A stretch of DNA of 64,000 nucleotides from JBBSNV01 sp964458605 (GTDB lineage: Bacteria; Pseudomonadota; Alphaproteobacteria; Reyranellales; JAQSWP01). Made by a program: the position numbers and the translations under genes. The stretch lies in assembly GCA_964458605.1 (NCBI GenBank), contig CAYWLS010000024.1, positions 1 to 64,000 of the forward strand. Reading direction: 5' to 3'. The stretch's first letter is position 1. Each line of letters begins with the position of its first letter. The notes under the pieces are model-generated. The model was not told the origin of the DNA. It worked only from the letters and a program-made list of their open reading frames with translations, and searched no databases. This document shows positions 26,076-34,494 of the stretch, piece after piece.

Positions 26076-27041
26076 ATGGCGCTCGATCCGCAGGTGGCGG
26101 CACTGCTCGACATGATCGCCAAGGCTGGCCGGCCGCTGCTGCACACCTTGTCGCCCGAGGCGGCGCGCCGGCAGTCGGCCGAGGCGCGCGCGGCGGTGCA
26201 GCCGCCGCCGCCCGCCATGGCGCGGGTCGACAATCTCGAGGCACCGGGACCCGGTGGACCGATCCGGCTGCGCCATTTCCGGCCCATGGGTCATGCCGAG
26301 AACGAGCTGATCCCGGCGCTGGTCTATTTTCACGGCGGCGGCTGGGTGATCGGCGATATCGATTCCCACGACGTGCTGTGCCGGCAACTGGCGCAAGCCG
26401 CCGGCTGCGCCGTGGTGTCGGTCGATTATCGCCTGGCGCCGGAGGGCAAGTACCCGGGCGCGGTCGAGGACGCCTATGCCGCCACCGAGTGGATCGCACG
26501 CAACGGCGCGCAGCTCGGCATCGACGGCCACCGGCTGGCGCTGGGCGGCGACAGCGCCGGCGGCAATCTGGCGGCGGTCGTCTGCCTGATGATCCGCGAT
26601 GCGCTGAAGGAAGATCACGAGGTGGCGCGGCCCTGCCTGCAGCTGCTGATCTATCCCGCCACCGACATGACCATGGGCTTCGCCTCGATCGGGCAGTTCG
26701 CCGACGGCTATTTCCTGACCCGCGACATGATGAAATGGTTCATCGCCCATTATCTGCGCGGACCACACGACGCGCGCGACTGGCGCGCCTCGCCGCTGTT
26801 CGCCGCCTCGCATGCCGACCTGCCGCCGGCCTATGTCGTCACCGCCGGCTTCGATCCGCTGCGCGACGAGGGCTTTGCCTATGCCGCTAAGCTGCGCGAG
26901 GCAGGCGTCACCGTGGACCACATCGACTATGGCGGCATGATCCATGGCTTCATCACCATGGGCGGCGTGATCGCCACCACGCAACGCGCCATCGATGGCG
27001 CGGCGGCGGCGCTGCGCCAGGCCTTCGCGCCTTCGGACTAG
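26076..27041 (+). CDS. HSL-type alpha/beta hydrolase (esterase/lipase)
   Basis: A 321-residue esterase of the hormone-sensitive-lipase family. The oxyanion-hole motif is YFHGGGWVIGD at about residues 88-98, and the nucleophile elbow is GGDSAGGNLA near residue 160. The acid is in FDPLRDEG near residue 258 and the histidine in MIHGFITMGG near residue 290. All catalytic residues are present and no signal peptide is seen, so it is cytoplasmic. A GGGGGAAA Shine-Dalgarno precedes the ATG. Substrate unknown. Confidence 0.92.
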   Translation: MALDPQVAALLDMIAKAGRPLLHTLSPEAARRQSAEARAAVQPPPPAMARVDNLEAPGPGGPIRLRHFRPMGHAENELIPALVYFHGGGWVIGDIDSHDVLCRQLAQAAGCAVVSVDYRLAPEGKYPGAVEDAYAATEWIARNGAQLGIDGHRLALGGDSAGGNLAAVVCLMIRDALKEDHEVARPCLQLLIYPATDMTMGFASIGQFADGYFLTRDMMKWFIAHYLRGPHDARDWRASPLFAASHADLPPAYVVTAGFDPLRDEGFAYAAKLREAGVTVDHIDYGGMIHGFITMGGVIATTQRAIDGAAAALRQAFAPSD

Positions 27042-27054
27042 GAGGCGCGGCCGC

Positions 27055-27636
27055 CTACATCGCCATGCGCAGCAGGAAACGGTCGGCGATCTGGCGCTGC
27101 GCCGGCGACAAGGTGGCGTAGAGTGGACCGATTGCCGCTTTCAGCCTGCGCACCGCGTCCAGCCGCTGCGTCAGGAAGGTTTCCATTCCGCCCAGCCGGT
27201 CGGGCAGAGGCAGGTCCGGACGCATCATCGCCATCATCGTCGCGCCACGCGGATGGGCGGCGGACTGGGCGGTCCAGTCGCGCAGCAGCTTCTCGACCGG
27301 CTCGAACAGCTTGGTCTGGTCCGGGTCGAGCTTCAGCTCGGCCTTGAGGAAGGCGATGCGGCCGTCGATGTGGGAATCGGCATCGTCCATCATGCCGAAC
27401 ATGCCGCCCATGCCCATTATGCGCATGGCGGCCGTGCCGCCCATCCGGTCGTTGCCTGTCATGCCGGGACCCATCATCCCGCCCATCATTCCGTTGCCCA
27501 TCATGCCGCCGTCCATCATGGGTCCGCCCAGAGGCGGCCGTGCGGGCATCATCGGCGCGGAGGGATTGCGGTCCTGCGCGCCGGCCAGGGCCGGCAGCAG
27601 GCTGAAGGCCAGGATGGCGGTGGCGAGACGGCGCAT
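27055..27636 (-). CDS. Periplasmic LTxxQ-type protein with Met-rich segment
   Basis: A 193-residue secreted protein. The signal peptide is MRRLATAILAFSLLPALAGA (cleavage about residue 20). A Met/Gly-rich stretch follows (GGPMMDGGMMGNGMMGGMM, about residues 37-80). A helical Spy/CpxP-like region then has two LTxxQ-type repeats in altered form, LDPDQTKLF and LSPAQRQIAD. The methionine cluster could bind soft metals such as Cu(I); this is inference. GGAGATCGTC before the ATG supports the start. A second, His-rich relative lies at 30863-31420. Confidence 0.77.
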   Translation of the reverse strand: MRRLATAILAFSLLPALAGAQDRNPSAPMMPARPPLGGPMMDGGMMGNGMMGGMMGPGMTGNDRMGGTAAMRIMGMGGMFGMMDDADSHIDGRIAFLKAELKLDPDQTKLFEPVEKLLRDWTAQSAAHPRGATMMAMMRPDLPLPDRLGGMETFLTQRLDAVRRLKAAIGPLYATLSPAQRQIADRFLLRMAM

Positions 27637-27731
27637 GACGATCTCCAGAAAGGGAAGTCGACATGCTGGTCGCGCCCGGGAACGGCGCCTTGATATCGGT
27701 CAACGGTCGGCCGGGATGCGCCCGGCGTATG

Positions 27732-28652
27732 CTATCCGGCGCGCCCCGCTTCGTAGGCCTTGAGCCCGGTATAGGCGACCCGCAGCAGCGGCGTGGCGAT
27801 GCCCAGCGACCGGGCGCGGTTCACCATGTCGCCGGCCACATGGTCGGCCTCGACCCTGTTGCCGCGGGCGATGTCGCGCGCCATCGATCCCTGGCGCGGC
27901 GAGTTGGGCTCCAGCAGCAGGGCGAGCACGCGTTCGACATAGGGCGCGCGCGGCGTGAAGCCCGAGGCCTCCATCACGGCGCGGCACTCGTTGAAGCATT
28001 CCTGCAGGATCGCCTTGCCGTCCGGCGCCTTGAGGATGTTGCCGGTGCTGTTGCGGAACAGCGTGGACATGGCCGCCAGCGCGCAGAGGAAGATGAACTT
28101 CTCCCACATCTCCAGCATGATCTCGCCGCTCTGTCGCGCCTCGGCTCTGGCGCCCTTGAAGGCCTCTGCGAAAGCGGTGAGCCGGTCGCTGCCGCCGCCT
28201 TGGCGCTCGCCGAAAACCAGGGTGTGCAGCCTGTCGAGATGGACGATCTCGCCTTCCGGGCTCAGGGTGACGCCGATCTGGCACAGCCCGCCCACCACGC
28301 GCGGCTTGCCGAAGCGTGCATCGAGCCGGTCGAGATGGTTCAGCCCGTTGAGCAGCGGCACGATGGCGGTATCGTCGCCGACGCCGCCGGCGATGGCATC
28401 CATGGCGCTGTCGAGGTCGTAGGCCTTGCAGGTCAGCAGCACGATGTCGTAGGGCCCGCCCGGCTGTGCGGCGCTCACCGTCCTGACCTTGAGCGTGGCG
28501 TCGCCCAGCGCGCTTCGGATCGCCAGGCCGCGCTCGGCGATCGCCTGGGCGCGGGCCGGCCGCACCAGGAAGGAAACGTCGGCGCCGGCCTCGGCCAGCC
28601 GGCCGCCGAAATAGCCGCCGGTGCCGCCGGCGCCCAGAACCAGAATTCGCAT
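27732..28652 (-). CDS. panE: 2-dehydropantoate 2-reductase-family protein
   Basis: A 306-residue ketopantoate-reductase fold. The N-terminal NADP loop is ILVLGAGGTGGYFGGRLAEAG; LLTCKAYDLDSAM carries the conserved Lys; LLNGLNHLDRL and GGLCQIGV follow. The C-terminal helical domain has WEKFIFLCALAAMSTLFRN, with a second Lys. This fits pantothenate synthesis, but the family includes many paralogues, so panE is provisional. AAGGAG precedes the ATG strongly. It is co-directional with trpS upstream. Confidence 0.85.
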   Translation of the reverse strand: MRILVLGAGGTGGYFGGRLAEAGADVSFLVRPARAQAIAERGLAIRSALGDATLKVRTVSAAQPGGPYDIVLLTCKAYDLDSAMDAIAGGVGDDTAIVPLLNGLNHLDRLDARFGKPRVVGGLCQIGVTLSPEGEIVHLDRLHTLVFGERQGGGSDRLTAFAEAFKGARAEARQSGEIMLEMWEKFIFLCALAAMSTLFRNSTGNILKAPDGKAILQECFNECRAVMEASGFTPRAPYVERVLALLLEPNSPRQGSMARDIARGNRVEADHVAGDMVNRARSLGIATPLLRVAYTGLKAYEAGRAG

Positions 28653-28745
28653 CGCCCACTCCTTGACGGTTCGAACGCTCCCGACGTTTGACCCCCGCAG
28701 ACCTGAACGCTGCGCGCGACGCCGATCCGCCGCGCCCGTGCTGTG

Positions 28746-29810
28746 CTATGGCCGCAGGAAGCCGACGATGTCGTAGGCTTGCTTCAGGATCGGCTCGGCG
28801 ATGGCGTTGGCCCGTTCGGCGCCCTGGCGCAGGATGCCGTCGACATGGCCGGGATCGGCCATCAGCCGCTGCATCTCGGCGTTGAGCGGCCCCAGCCGGG
28901 CCACCGCCAGATCGGTCAGCGCCTGCTTGAAAGAGGAGAAGGGCTGGCCGGCGAACTGGGCGATCACCTGATCCGGCTCCTGGTCGTCGAGCGCGGCATA
29001 GATGCCGATCAGGTTGTCGGCCTCGGGCCGCTTCTCGGCATCGGCCGCATTGTCCGGCATCGGCAGCGGATCGGTCTTGGCCTTGCGGATCTTCTGCGCG
29101 ATCGCATCGGCGCTGTCGGTCAGGTTGATGCGCGAATAGTCCGACGGATCGGACTTGCTCATCTTCTTCGAGCCGTCGCGCAGGCTCATCACCCGCGTCG
29201 CCGCGCCCAGGATCAGCGGCTCGGTGACCGGGAAGAACTCGACGCCGAAATCGTGGTTGAACTTGATGGCGATGTCGCGGGTCAACTCCAAATGCTGCTT
29301 CTGGTCTTCGCCCACCGGCACATGGGTGGCCTTGTAGGCCAGGATGTCGGCGGCCATCAGCACCGGATAGACGTAGAGCCCGGCCGAGGCGCCCTGGCGG
29401 TCCTTGCCGGCCTTCTCCTTGAACTGGGTCATGCGGTCGAGCCAGCCGACCCGCGCCACGCAGTTGAAGATCCAGGCGAGCTGGGCGTGCGCGGGCACGG
29501 CGCTCTGGTTGAAGATGATGTGCTTTTGCGCATCGACGCCGGCGGCGATGAAGGCGGCGGCGACTTCGCGCGTGGTGCGGCGCAGCTCGGCCGGGTCCTG
29601 CCACAGGGTGATGGCGTGCTGGTCGACCACGCAATAGATGCAGTCGTAGTCGTTCTGCAGCCGCACGAAGTTGCGGATCGCGCCCAGGTAGTTGCCCAGG
29701 TGCAGATTGCCGGTGGGCTGGACGCCCGAGAAGATGCGTTGCGGGAAATTCGGTTTGGTCTCGGCCGGAGCCGCAGACACGTTGGACATGGACATGGGCG
29801 TGGAAGACAT
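28746..29810 (-). CDS. trpS: Tryptophan--tRNA ligase
   Basis: A 354-residue class I aminoacyl-tRNA synthetase. FSGVQPTGNLHLGNYLGA holds the HIGH-like motif (HLGN), and SLRDGSKKMSKSDPSDYSRI holds KMSKS. Tryptophan-pocket blocks DCIYCVVDQHAIT and YPVLMAADILAYKATHVPVGEDQ are conserved. The Ser/Met-rich first residues offer three in-frame ATGs (29810, 29795, 29789). Length is normal. It sits between panE-like and the divergent tam. Confidence 0.97.
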   Translation of the reverse strand: MSSTPMSMSNVSAAPAETKPNFPQRIFSGVQPTGNLHLGNYLGAIRNFVRLQNDYDCIYCVVDQHAITLWQDPAELRRTTREVAAAFIAAGVDAQKHIIFNQSAVPAHAQLAWIFNCVARVGWLDRMTQFKEKAGKDRQGASAGLYVYPVLMAADILAYKATHVPVGEDQKQHLELTRDIAIKFNHDFGVEFFPVTEPLILGAATRVMSLRDGSKKMSKSDPSDYSRINLTDSADAIAQKIRKAKTDPLPMPDNAADAEKRPEADNLIGIYAALDDQEPDQVIAQFAGQPFSSFKQALTDLAVARLGPLNAEMQRLMADPGHVDGILRQGAERANAIAEPILKQAYDIVGFLRP

Positions 29811-30012
29811 GGGTGTGGACCCCTGCGTTGATGGACCGGGGCCGACGGTTTGGCGTGCCGACGGCCGGCGCGGGTTATCGCCCCGCGCGGACGGCCGGTC
29901 AAGGCGCGCGCCATTCTTCCGGGCATGTCAGCCCCGGCGCGGGCGCATGGTCGGCATCGGCCAGGGACGCGGCGGAATGGCGTAAGGTCGCCGTCGCCAT
30001 GGGAGGACGATG

Positions 30013-30780
30013 ATGACCTGGTCGCCGCAGCAATACCTGAAATTCGAGGCCGAGCGTAACCGGCCGGTGTTCGACCTGCTCAACGCGCTGCCCCCGGCCA
30101 CGGTGCGCCAGGCGGTCGATATCGGCTGCGGGCCGGGCAATTCCACCGAGCTGCTGGCGGCGCGCTTTCCCGAGGCGACGGTGCAGGGCTTCGACAGCTC
30201 GCCGGAGATGGTGGCGCAGGCCAGGGCGCGCCTGCCCCGGCTGCAGTTCGAAGTGGCCGATGTTTCGCGCTGGGACGCGCGCGGACCCTTCGACGTGATG
30301 CTGTCCAACGCCGTGCTGCAATGGGTGCCCGATCACGAGCACCTGCTGCCGCGCCTGGTGGCGAAGCTGGCGCCAGGCGGCAGCCTGGCGATCCAGATGC
30401 CCGACAACCTGGAGGAGCCGGTGCATCGGCTGATGCGCGAAGTGGCGGCCGATCCGCGCTGGGCGGCGAAGCGGGGCCAGGGCACCGACCGGCGCGACCG
30501 CATCCGCGCGGTCGACTGGTATTACCGCCTGCTGCGCGGAACGGGGGCGCGCGCCGATATCTGGCGCACCACCTATTTCCATGCGCTGGACGGCATCGAC
30601 GCGCTGGTCGAATGGTTCAAGGGCACCGGGCTGCGCCCATTCCTGCAGCCGCTCGATGCGGCAGAGCAGGCGGCGTATCTCGATCGCTATCGCGCCGCCC
30701 TGGCCGGCGCCTATGCCGCGCAGCCGGACGGCACGGTGCTGCTGGCGTTCCCGCGCCTGTTCCTGATCGCCACGCGCTGA
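30013..30780 (+). CDS. tam: Trans-aconitate 2-methyltransferase
   Basis: SAM-dependent methyltransferase that caps trans-aconitate, a TCA-cycle side product. The 255-residue protein begins WSPQQYLKFEAERNRPVFDLL, the Tam signature. The SAM site is AVDIGCGPGNSTELLAARFP, followed by FDSSPEM and VMLSNAVLQWVPDH. The C-terminus has YYRLLRGTGARADIWRTTYFH. Two ATGs are adjacent; the second, 5 nt after GGAGGA, is preferred. Cytoplasmic. It converges on the His-rich LTxxQ gene. Confidence 0.9.
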   Translation: MTWSPQQYLKFEAERNRPVFDLLNALPPATVRQAVDIGCGPGNSTELLAARFPEATVQGFDSSPEMVAQARARLPRLQFEVADVSRWDARGPFDVMLSNAVLQWVPDHEHLLPRLVAKLAPGGSLAIQMPDNLEEPVHRLMREVAADPRWAAKRGQGTDRRDRIRAVDWYYRLLRGTGARADIWRTTYFHALDGIDALVEWFKGTGLRPFLQPLDAAEQAAYLDRYRAALAGAYAAQPDGTVLLAFPRLFLIATR

Positions 30781-30783
30781 TCC

Positions 30784-30822
30784 GAAAACGACAACGGCCG
30801 GCCCGGAGATCCGGACCGGCCG
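30784..30822 (-). terminator. Terminator between tam and the His-rich LTxxQ gene
   Basis: Stem 30795-30806 / 30811-30822 with one C-A mismatch and a 4-nt loop. On the minus strand it is followed by TTGTCGTTTTC, so it should serve the LTxxQ gene. It may also stop tam read-through. Confidence 0.55.
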
Positions 30823-30862
30823 CTGCCTCAGGCCGTGGCGTCGGGCCCGCGAGGGGCGCAGC

Positions 30863-31420
30863 CTACATGCGGTGCGGCCGACGGTCGTCGCCGCCGCGGC
30901 CGTGCCCGCCGAAGCCATGATGGCCTTCGAAGGGCTGGTTGAACTGCGCCTGCTGGTCCGGCGTCAGCGAGGCATAGAGCGCCTCGAGCGAGGGACGCTG
31001 CGCCTTGAGCGCATCGAGCTTGGCGCTCATCATCTGCTCCAGCCGCGTCTCGCGGTCGAGAATGCTGGGCTTGGCGGCGTCGGGCTTGAAGTTGGCGGCG
31101 CGCGCCGTGCAGGCGTCGCGATCCTTGCCGGCGCTGGCCAGCACGGTCTGCGACCATTTCTCGTAGAGCGGCTTCTGCGTGGCGTTGAGGTTCAGCTTGG
31201 CCTCGAGATAGGCCATGCGGCCCACCGCATGCGCGTAGCGGTCGACGCAGAAATTCTTGGCGTGCTGCTGGGCGCGCTGCGGATCGTGCATCGTGCGGCC
31301 ATGCTCGCCCGGCTTGTGGGGCATCGGACCCTTCGGGGCATCCGGCGCGGTCTGGGCCCAGGCTGCGGTGGCGCCGACCAGGGCAATGCCGACCAGGGCG
31401 GCGATCGAAGACGTTTTCAT
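30863..31420 (-). CDS. Periplasmic LTxxQ-type protein with His-rich tail
   Basis: A 185-residue secreted protein. Signal peptide MKTSSIAALVGIALVGATAAWAQ (cleavage near 22). A conserved helical body contains LNLNATQKPLYEKW and LTPDQQAQFNQP (LTxxQ type). It has two cysteines (FCVDRY and ACTAR) and a His/Gly-rich tail (EGHHGFGGHGRGGDDRRPHR). The His cluster suggests metal binding; the body suggests a Spy/CpxP-like chaperone or stress sensor. AGGAGCAG precedes the ATG. It is distinct in sequence from the Met-rich relative at 27055-27636. Confidence 0.77.
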   Translation of the reverse strand: MKTSSIAALVGIALVGATAAWAQTAPDAPKGPMPHKPGEHGRTMHDPQRAQQHAKNFCVDRYAHAVGRMAYLEAKLNLNATQKPLYEKWSQTVLASAGKDRDACTARAANFKPDAAKPSILDRETRLEQMMSAKLDALKAQRPSLEALYASLTPDQQAQFNQPFEGHHGFGGHGRGGDDRRPHRM

Positions 31421-31544
31421 CTGACTGCTCCTAAGCGTAAGTGGACCGTTGTCCCCCTTGCCTGGGCTTACGGCGATCGGCGGCGATCCATCCCCTGCCG
31501 CGATTCGCCCGGAAAGGCGCGGCCGATTGCGGCGAAATCGGGGA

Positions 31545-33140
31545 TCAGTCCTCGTCGGGCAGGTCTTCCGGCGGCATCGGTGCCTTGGCCTGGCGCGAGG
31601 AGCGCGACAGCGCGCGACGCAACTCGCCGAGCTTGATGCCGCCCAGCGCCAGCACGGCCGCGCCGTAGATCGCGGCTCCGCCCAGCACCAGCGCCGCCAG
31701 CGCGACGATGGCGGTCAGGCTGGTGCCATTCAGGGGGGCTCGCAGCAATTCCATGCCGCCATAGAGCGCCGCCGCCATCGCCATCGACGCCAGCACCAGG
31801 CGCGGCGCGCGGCGCCTGAATTGCGCGTCGAGCCGGAAGTGGCCGCGGCGGCGCAGGATGGTGGCCATCAGCGTGAAGTTCAGCCAGCCGCTCAGCGCCG
31901 AGGCCAAGGCGATGCCGACATGCTTGAGCGACCAGATCAGCGCCAGGTTGAACGCGACGTTGCCGGCGATGGCGGCGATGGCGATATAGAGCGGCGTGCG
32001 CGTGTCGTGACGGGCGTAGAAGCCCGGCGCCAGGGTCTTGACCAGCACATAGGCCGGCAGGCCCAGCGCATAGGCCGCCAGCGCCGCGGCGGTGCCGGCG
32101 GTGGCCGCGGCGTCGAAGGCGCCGCGCTGGAACAGGCTGCGCATGATCGGCTCGGCCAGCAGCGCCAGCCCGACCGCCGCGGGCAGGCCCAGCAGCAGCG
32201 CCAGCTCCATGGCGCGGTTCTGGTTGGCCATGGCCGCCTCGTGCTGGCCGGCGCGCAACTGGCGCGACAGCATCGGCAGCAGCGCCGTGCCGATGGTGAT
32301 GCCGACCACGCCCAGCGGCAGCTGGTTGATGCGGTCGGCGTAGTAGAGATAGGAGATCGAGCCCGACGGCAGGAACGAGGCCCAGATCGTGTCCAGCATC
32401 GAGTTGATCTGCTGCACGCCGCCGCCGATCGCCGCCGGCAGGGTGAGCAGCGCCAGCCGCTTGATGGCCGGATTCCAGCGCGGCCATACCAGGCGCAGAT
32501 GGAAGCCCTCGTTGCGGCAGACGATGGCCAGCCAGATATACTGGATCGCGCCGGCCGCCAGCACGCCCCAGCTCAGCGCATAGCCGGCATTGGGCATATA
32601 CGCGGTCAGGCCCAGCGCGGCGGCGATCATGGTCAGGTTGAGCAGGATCGGCGTCACCGCGACATGGCCGAAGCGGTCGAGCGTGTTCAGCACGCCGCCC
32701 TGCAGCGACACCAGCGAGATGAACAGCAAATAGGGGAAGGTGATGCGGCCGAATTCGCTGGCGTAGCCCAGCACCGCCGGCTGGTCGTGCAGGCCCGGCG
32801 CCAGCACCAGCACGACATAGGGCATCAGGGCCATCAGGACGGCGCTGAACGGAATCAGCAACGCCAGCAGGGCCGCCTGCGCTTCCTCGGCGAAGACGCG
32901 CGCCGCCGCCTTGTCCTGCTCGTGCAGGGTGGCGGCGAATAGCGGCACGAAGGCCAGGTTGAACGAGCCCTCGGCGAACAGCCGGCGGAACAGGTTGGGC
33001 AGGCGGAAGGCGATAAAGAAGGCGTCGGCGATCGGACCGCTGCCCAGCACTGCCGCCGTCACCATGTCGCGCAGAAAGCCGGCGATGCGGCTCAGCATGG
33101 TGAAGCCGCCGACCAGGGCGACGGCGCGGGCGAGGGTCAT
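31545..33140 (-). CDS. murJ: Lipid II flippase MurJ
   Basis: Flips lipid II across the inner membrane for peptidoglycan synthesis. The 531-residue protein has about 14 hydrophobic helices. MurJ landmarks are ALVGGFTMLSRIAGFLRDMV at the N-terminus, PNLFRRLFAEGSFNLAFVP, and GGVQQINSMLDTIWASFLPSG. A charged cytoplasmic tail (RRALSRSSRQAKAPMPPED) ends the protein. Conserved arginines and an aspartate of the central cavity are visible. It lies upstream of trpS on the same strand, with the His-rich gene and tam between. Start ATG 33140 has a weak AAGCC-type site. Confidence 0.95.
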   Translation of the reverse strand: MTLARAVALVGGFTMLSRIAGFLRDMVTAAVLGSGPIADAFFIAFRLPNLFRRLFAEGSFNLAFVPLFAATLHEQDKAAARVFAEEAQAALLALLIPFSAVLMALMPYVVLVLAPGLHDQPAVLGYASEFGRITFPYLLFISLVSLQGGVLNTLDRFGHVAVTPILLNLTMIAAALGLTAYMPNAGYALSWGVLAAGAIQYIWLAIVCRNEGFHLRLVWPRWNPAIKRLALLTLPAAIGGGVQQINSMLDTIWASFLPSGSISYLYYADRINQLPLGVVGITIGTALLPMLSRQLRAGQHEAAMANQNRAMELALLLGLPAAVGLALLAEPIMRSLFQRGAFDAAATAGTAAALAAYALGLPAYVLVKTLAPGFYARHDTRTPLYIAIAAIAGNVAFNLALIWSLKHVGIALASALSGWLNFTLMATILRRRGHFRLDAQFRRRAPRLVLASMAMAAALYGGMELLRAPLNGTSLTAIVALAALVLGGAAIYGAAVLALGGIKLGELRRALSRSSRQAKAPMPPEDLPDED

Positions 33141-33216
33141 GGCTTCTGTTTAAGCGATCGCAGGTGTTTTAGGAAGCGCGGGCAAGGCTATGATGGCCGC
33201 TCGGGAGGAACCAATT

Positions 33217-34356
33217 ATGGCGATGTTGGACGGCATCAAGGTGATCGAGCTGGGCCAGAACCTGGCCGGCCCTTACGCCAGCCAGATCCTGGGCGATCTG
33301 GGGGCCGATGTGATCAAGATCGAGAAGCCCGGCGGCGACGACGCGCGCGGCTGGGGCCCGCCCTTCGCCAGCGATGGCGTGGCGATCGCCTTCCACACCA
33401 TCAACCGCGGCAAGCGCTCGGTGGTGATGGATCTGTCGCGGCCCGAAGACCTTGCCGCGCTCGAGGCGCTGGTGATGGAGGCCGACATCTTCGTGCACAA
33501 CATGCGGCCCGGCGCGCCGGTCAAGATCGGCATCGGCCCGGCGCGGCTGCGCGCGCTCAACCCGCGGCTGATCTATTGCGACATCTCCGCCTTCGGCCAC
33601 AAGGGCCCGCTCGAGGGCAAGCCGGGCTACGAGCCGCTGCTGCAGGCGTTCGGCGGGCTGGTCTCGGTCAATGGCGATCCGTCCGGCCCGCCGGCGCGCA
33701 TGGGCGCCTCGGTGATCGATTTCGGCACCGGCATGTGGACCGCGCTGGGCGCGCTGGCGGCGCTGCAGCAGCGCCATCGCACCGGCCAGGGCTGCGTGGT
33801 CAACACCTCGCTGTTCGAGACCGCGCTGGGCTGGGTCGGCTCGCACATCGCCACCTATGCCGCCACCGGCAAGCTGCCCGAGCGGCAGAGCACCGGCCAT
33901 GCCAGCCTGACGCCCTATCAGGCGTTCCAGACCGCCAACGGCCCGCTGGTGATCACCGCCGGCAACGACCGGCTGTTCGCCAAGCTGGCCTCGGTGCTGG
34001 GCCATCCCGAATGGGCGGACGATGCGCGCTATCGCACCAATGCCGACCGCATGGCGCACCGGCCGCAGGTGATCGCCATGGTGCAGGCGGTGATCGCCAC
34101 CGACACCAAAGAAGCCTGGGCCGACCGGCTGGAAGCGGTCGGCGTGCCCTGCGCGCCGATCAACGACATCGCCGAGCTGCACGACCATGCCCAGACCGCG
34201 GCGATCGGCGTGATCCAGCATGACGCGCAAAGCGGCGTGACGAGCTGGGTGGCGCCGCTGTCGTTCGACGGCAAGCGGGCGGCTTACGGAACGCCGGCGC
34301 CCAAGCTGGGCGCCGATACTGAGGCGGTGCTCAAGCGGGCCAAGGCGGCGGAGTAG
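33217..34356 (+). CDS. CaiB/BaiF-family (class III) CoA-transferase
   Basis: A 379-residue class III CoA-transferase. GIKVIELGQNLAGPYASQILGDLGADVIKIEKPGGDDAR is the conserved N-terminus. The catalytic Asp is probably within SVIDFGTGMWTALGALAALQ near residue 170. A C-terminal PAPKLGADTEAVL ends the fold. The ATG with GGGAGGAA is clear. The acid substrate is unknown. It converges on an acyl-CoA ligase gene across a palindromic repeat. Confidence 0.9.
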   Translation: MAMLDGIKVIELGQNLAGPYASQILGDLGADVIKIEKPGGDDARGWGPPFASDGVAIAFHTINRGKRSVVMDLSRPEDLAALEALVMEADIFVHNMRPGAPVKIGIGPARLRALNPRLIYCDISAFGHKGPLEGKPGYEPLLQAFGGLVSVNGDPSGPPARMGASVIDFGTGMWTALGALAALQQRHRTGQGCVVNTSLFETALGWVGSHIATYAATGKLPERQSTGHASLTPYQAFQTANGPLVITAGNDRLFAKLASVLGHPEWADDARYRTNADRMAHRPQVIAMVQAVIATDTKEAWADRLEAVGVPCAPINDIAELHDHAQTAAIGVIQHDAQSGVTSWVAPLSFDGKRAAYGTPAPKLGADTEAVLKRAKAAE

Positions 34357-34382
34357 TGCATTCGACGGGGGTGACTTTCACC

Positions 34383-34486
34383 GCCATCCTGAGCGACGCG
34401 AAGGATTCTGTTTCTTTAAAAGACGTTCGCCGGTAAGGAAGCGAGCCGCGCAGGCAAGGTCCCTACGCCGCGCTCGGGACGACAAG
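34383..34486. repeat. Palindromic intergenic repeat, copy 2 of 3
   Basis: A ~104-bp imperfect palindrome. The left arm begins GCCATCCTGAGCGACGCGAA and the right arm ends CCGCGCTCGGGACGACA. It lies between the convergent CoA-transferase and acyl-CoA ligase genes. Right-arm wording matches copy 3 more than copy 1. Confidence 0.72.
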
Positions 34487-34494
34487 CAGTATCG

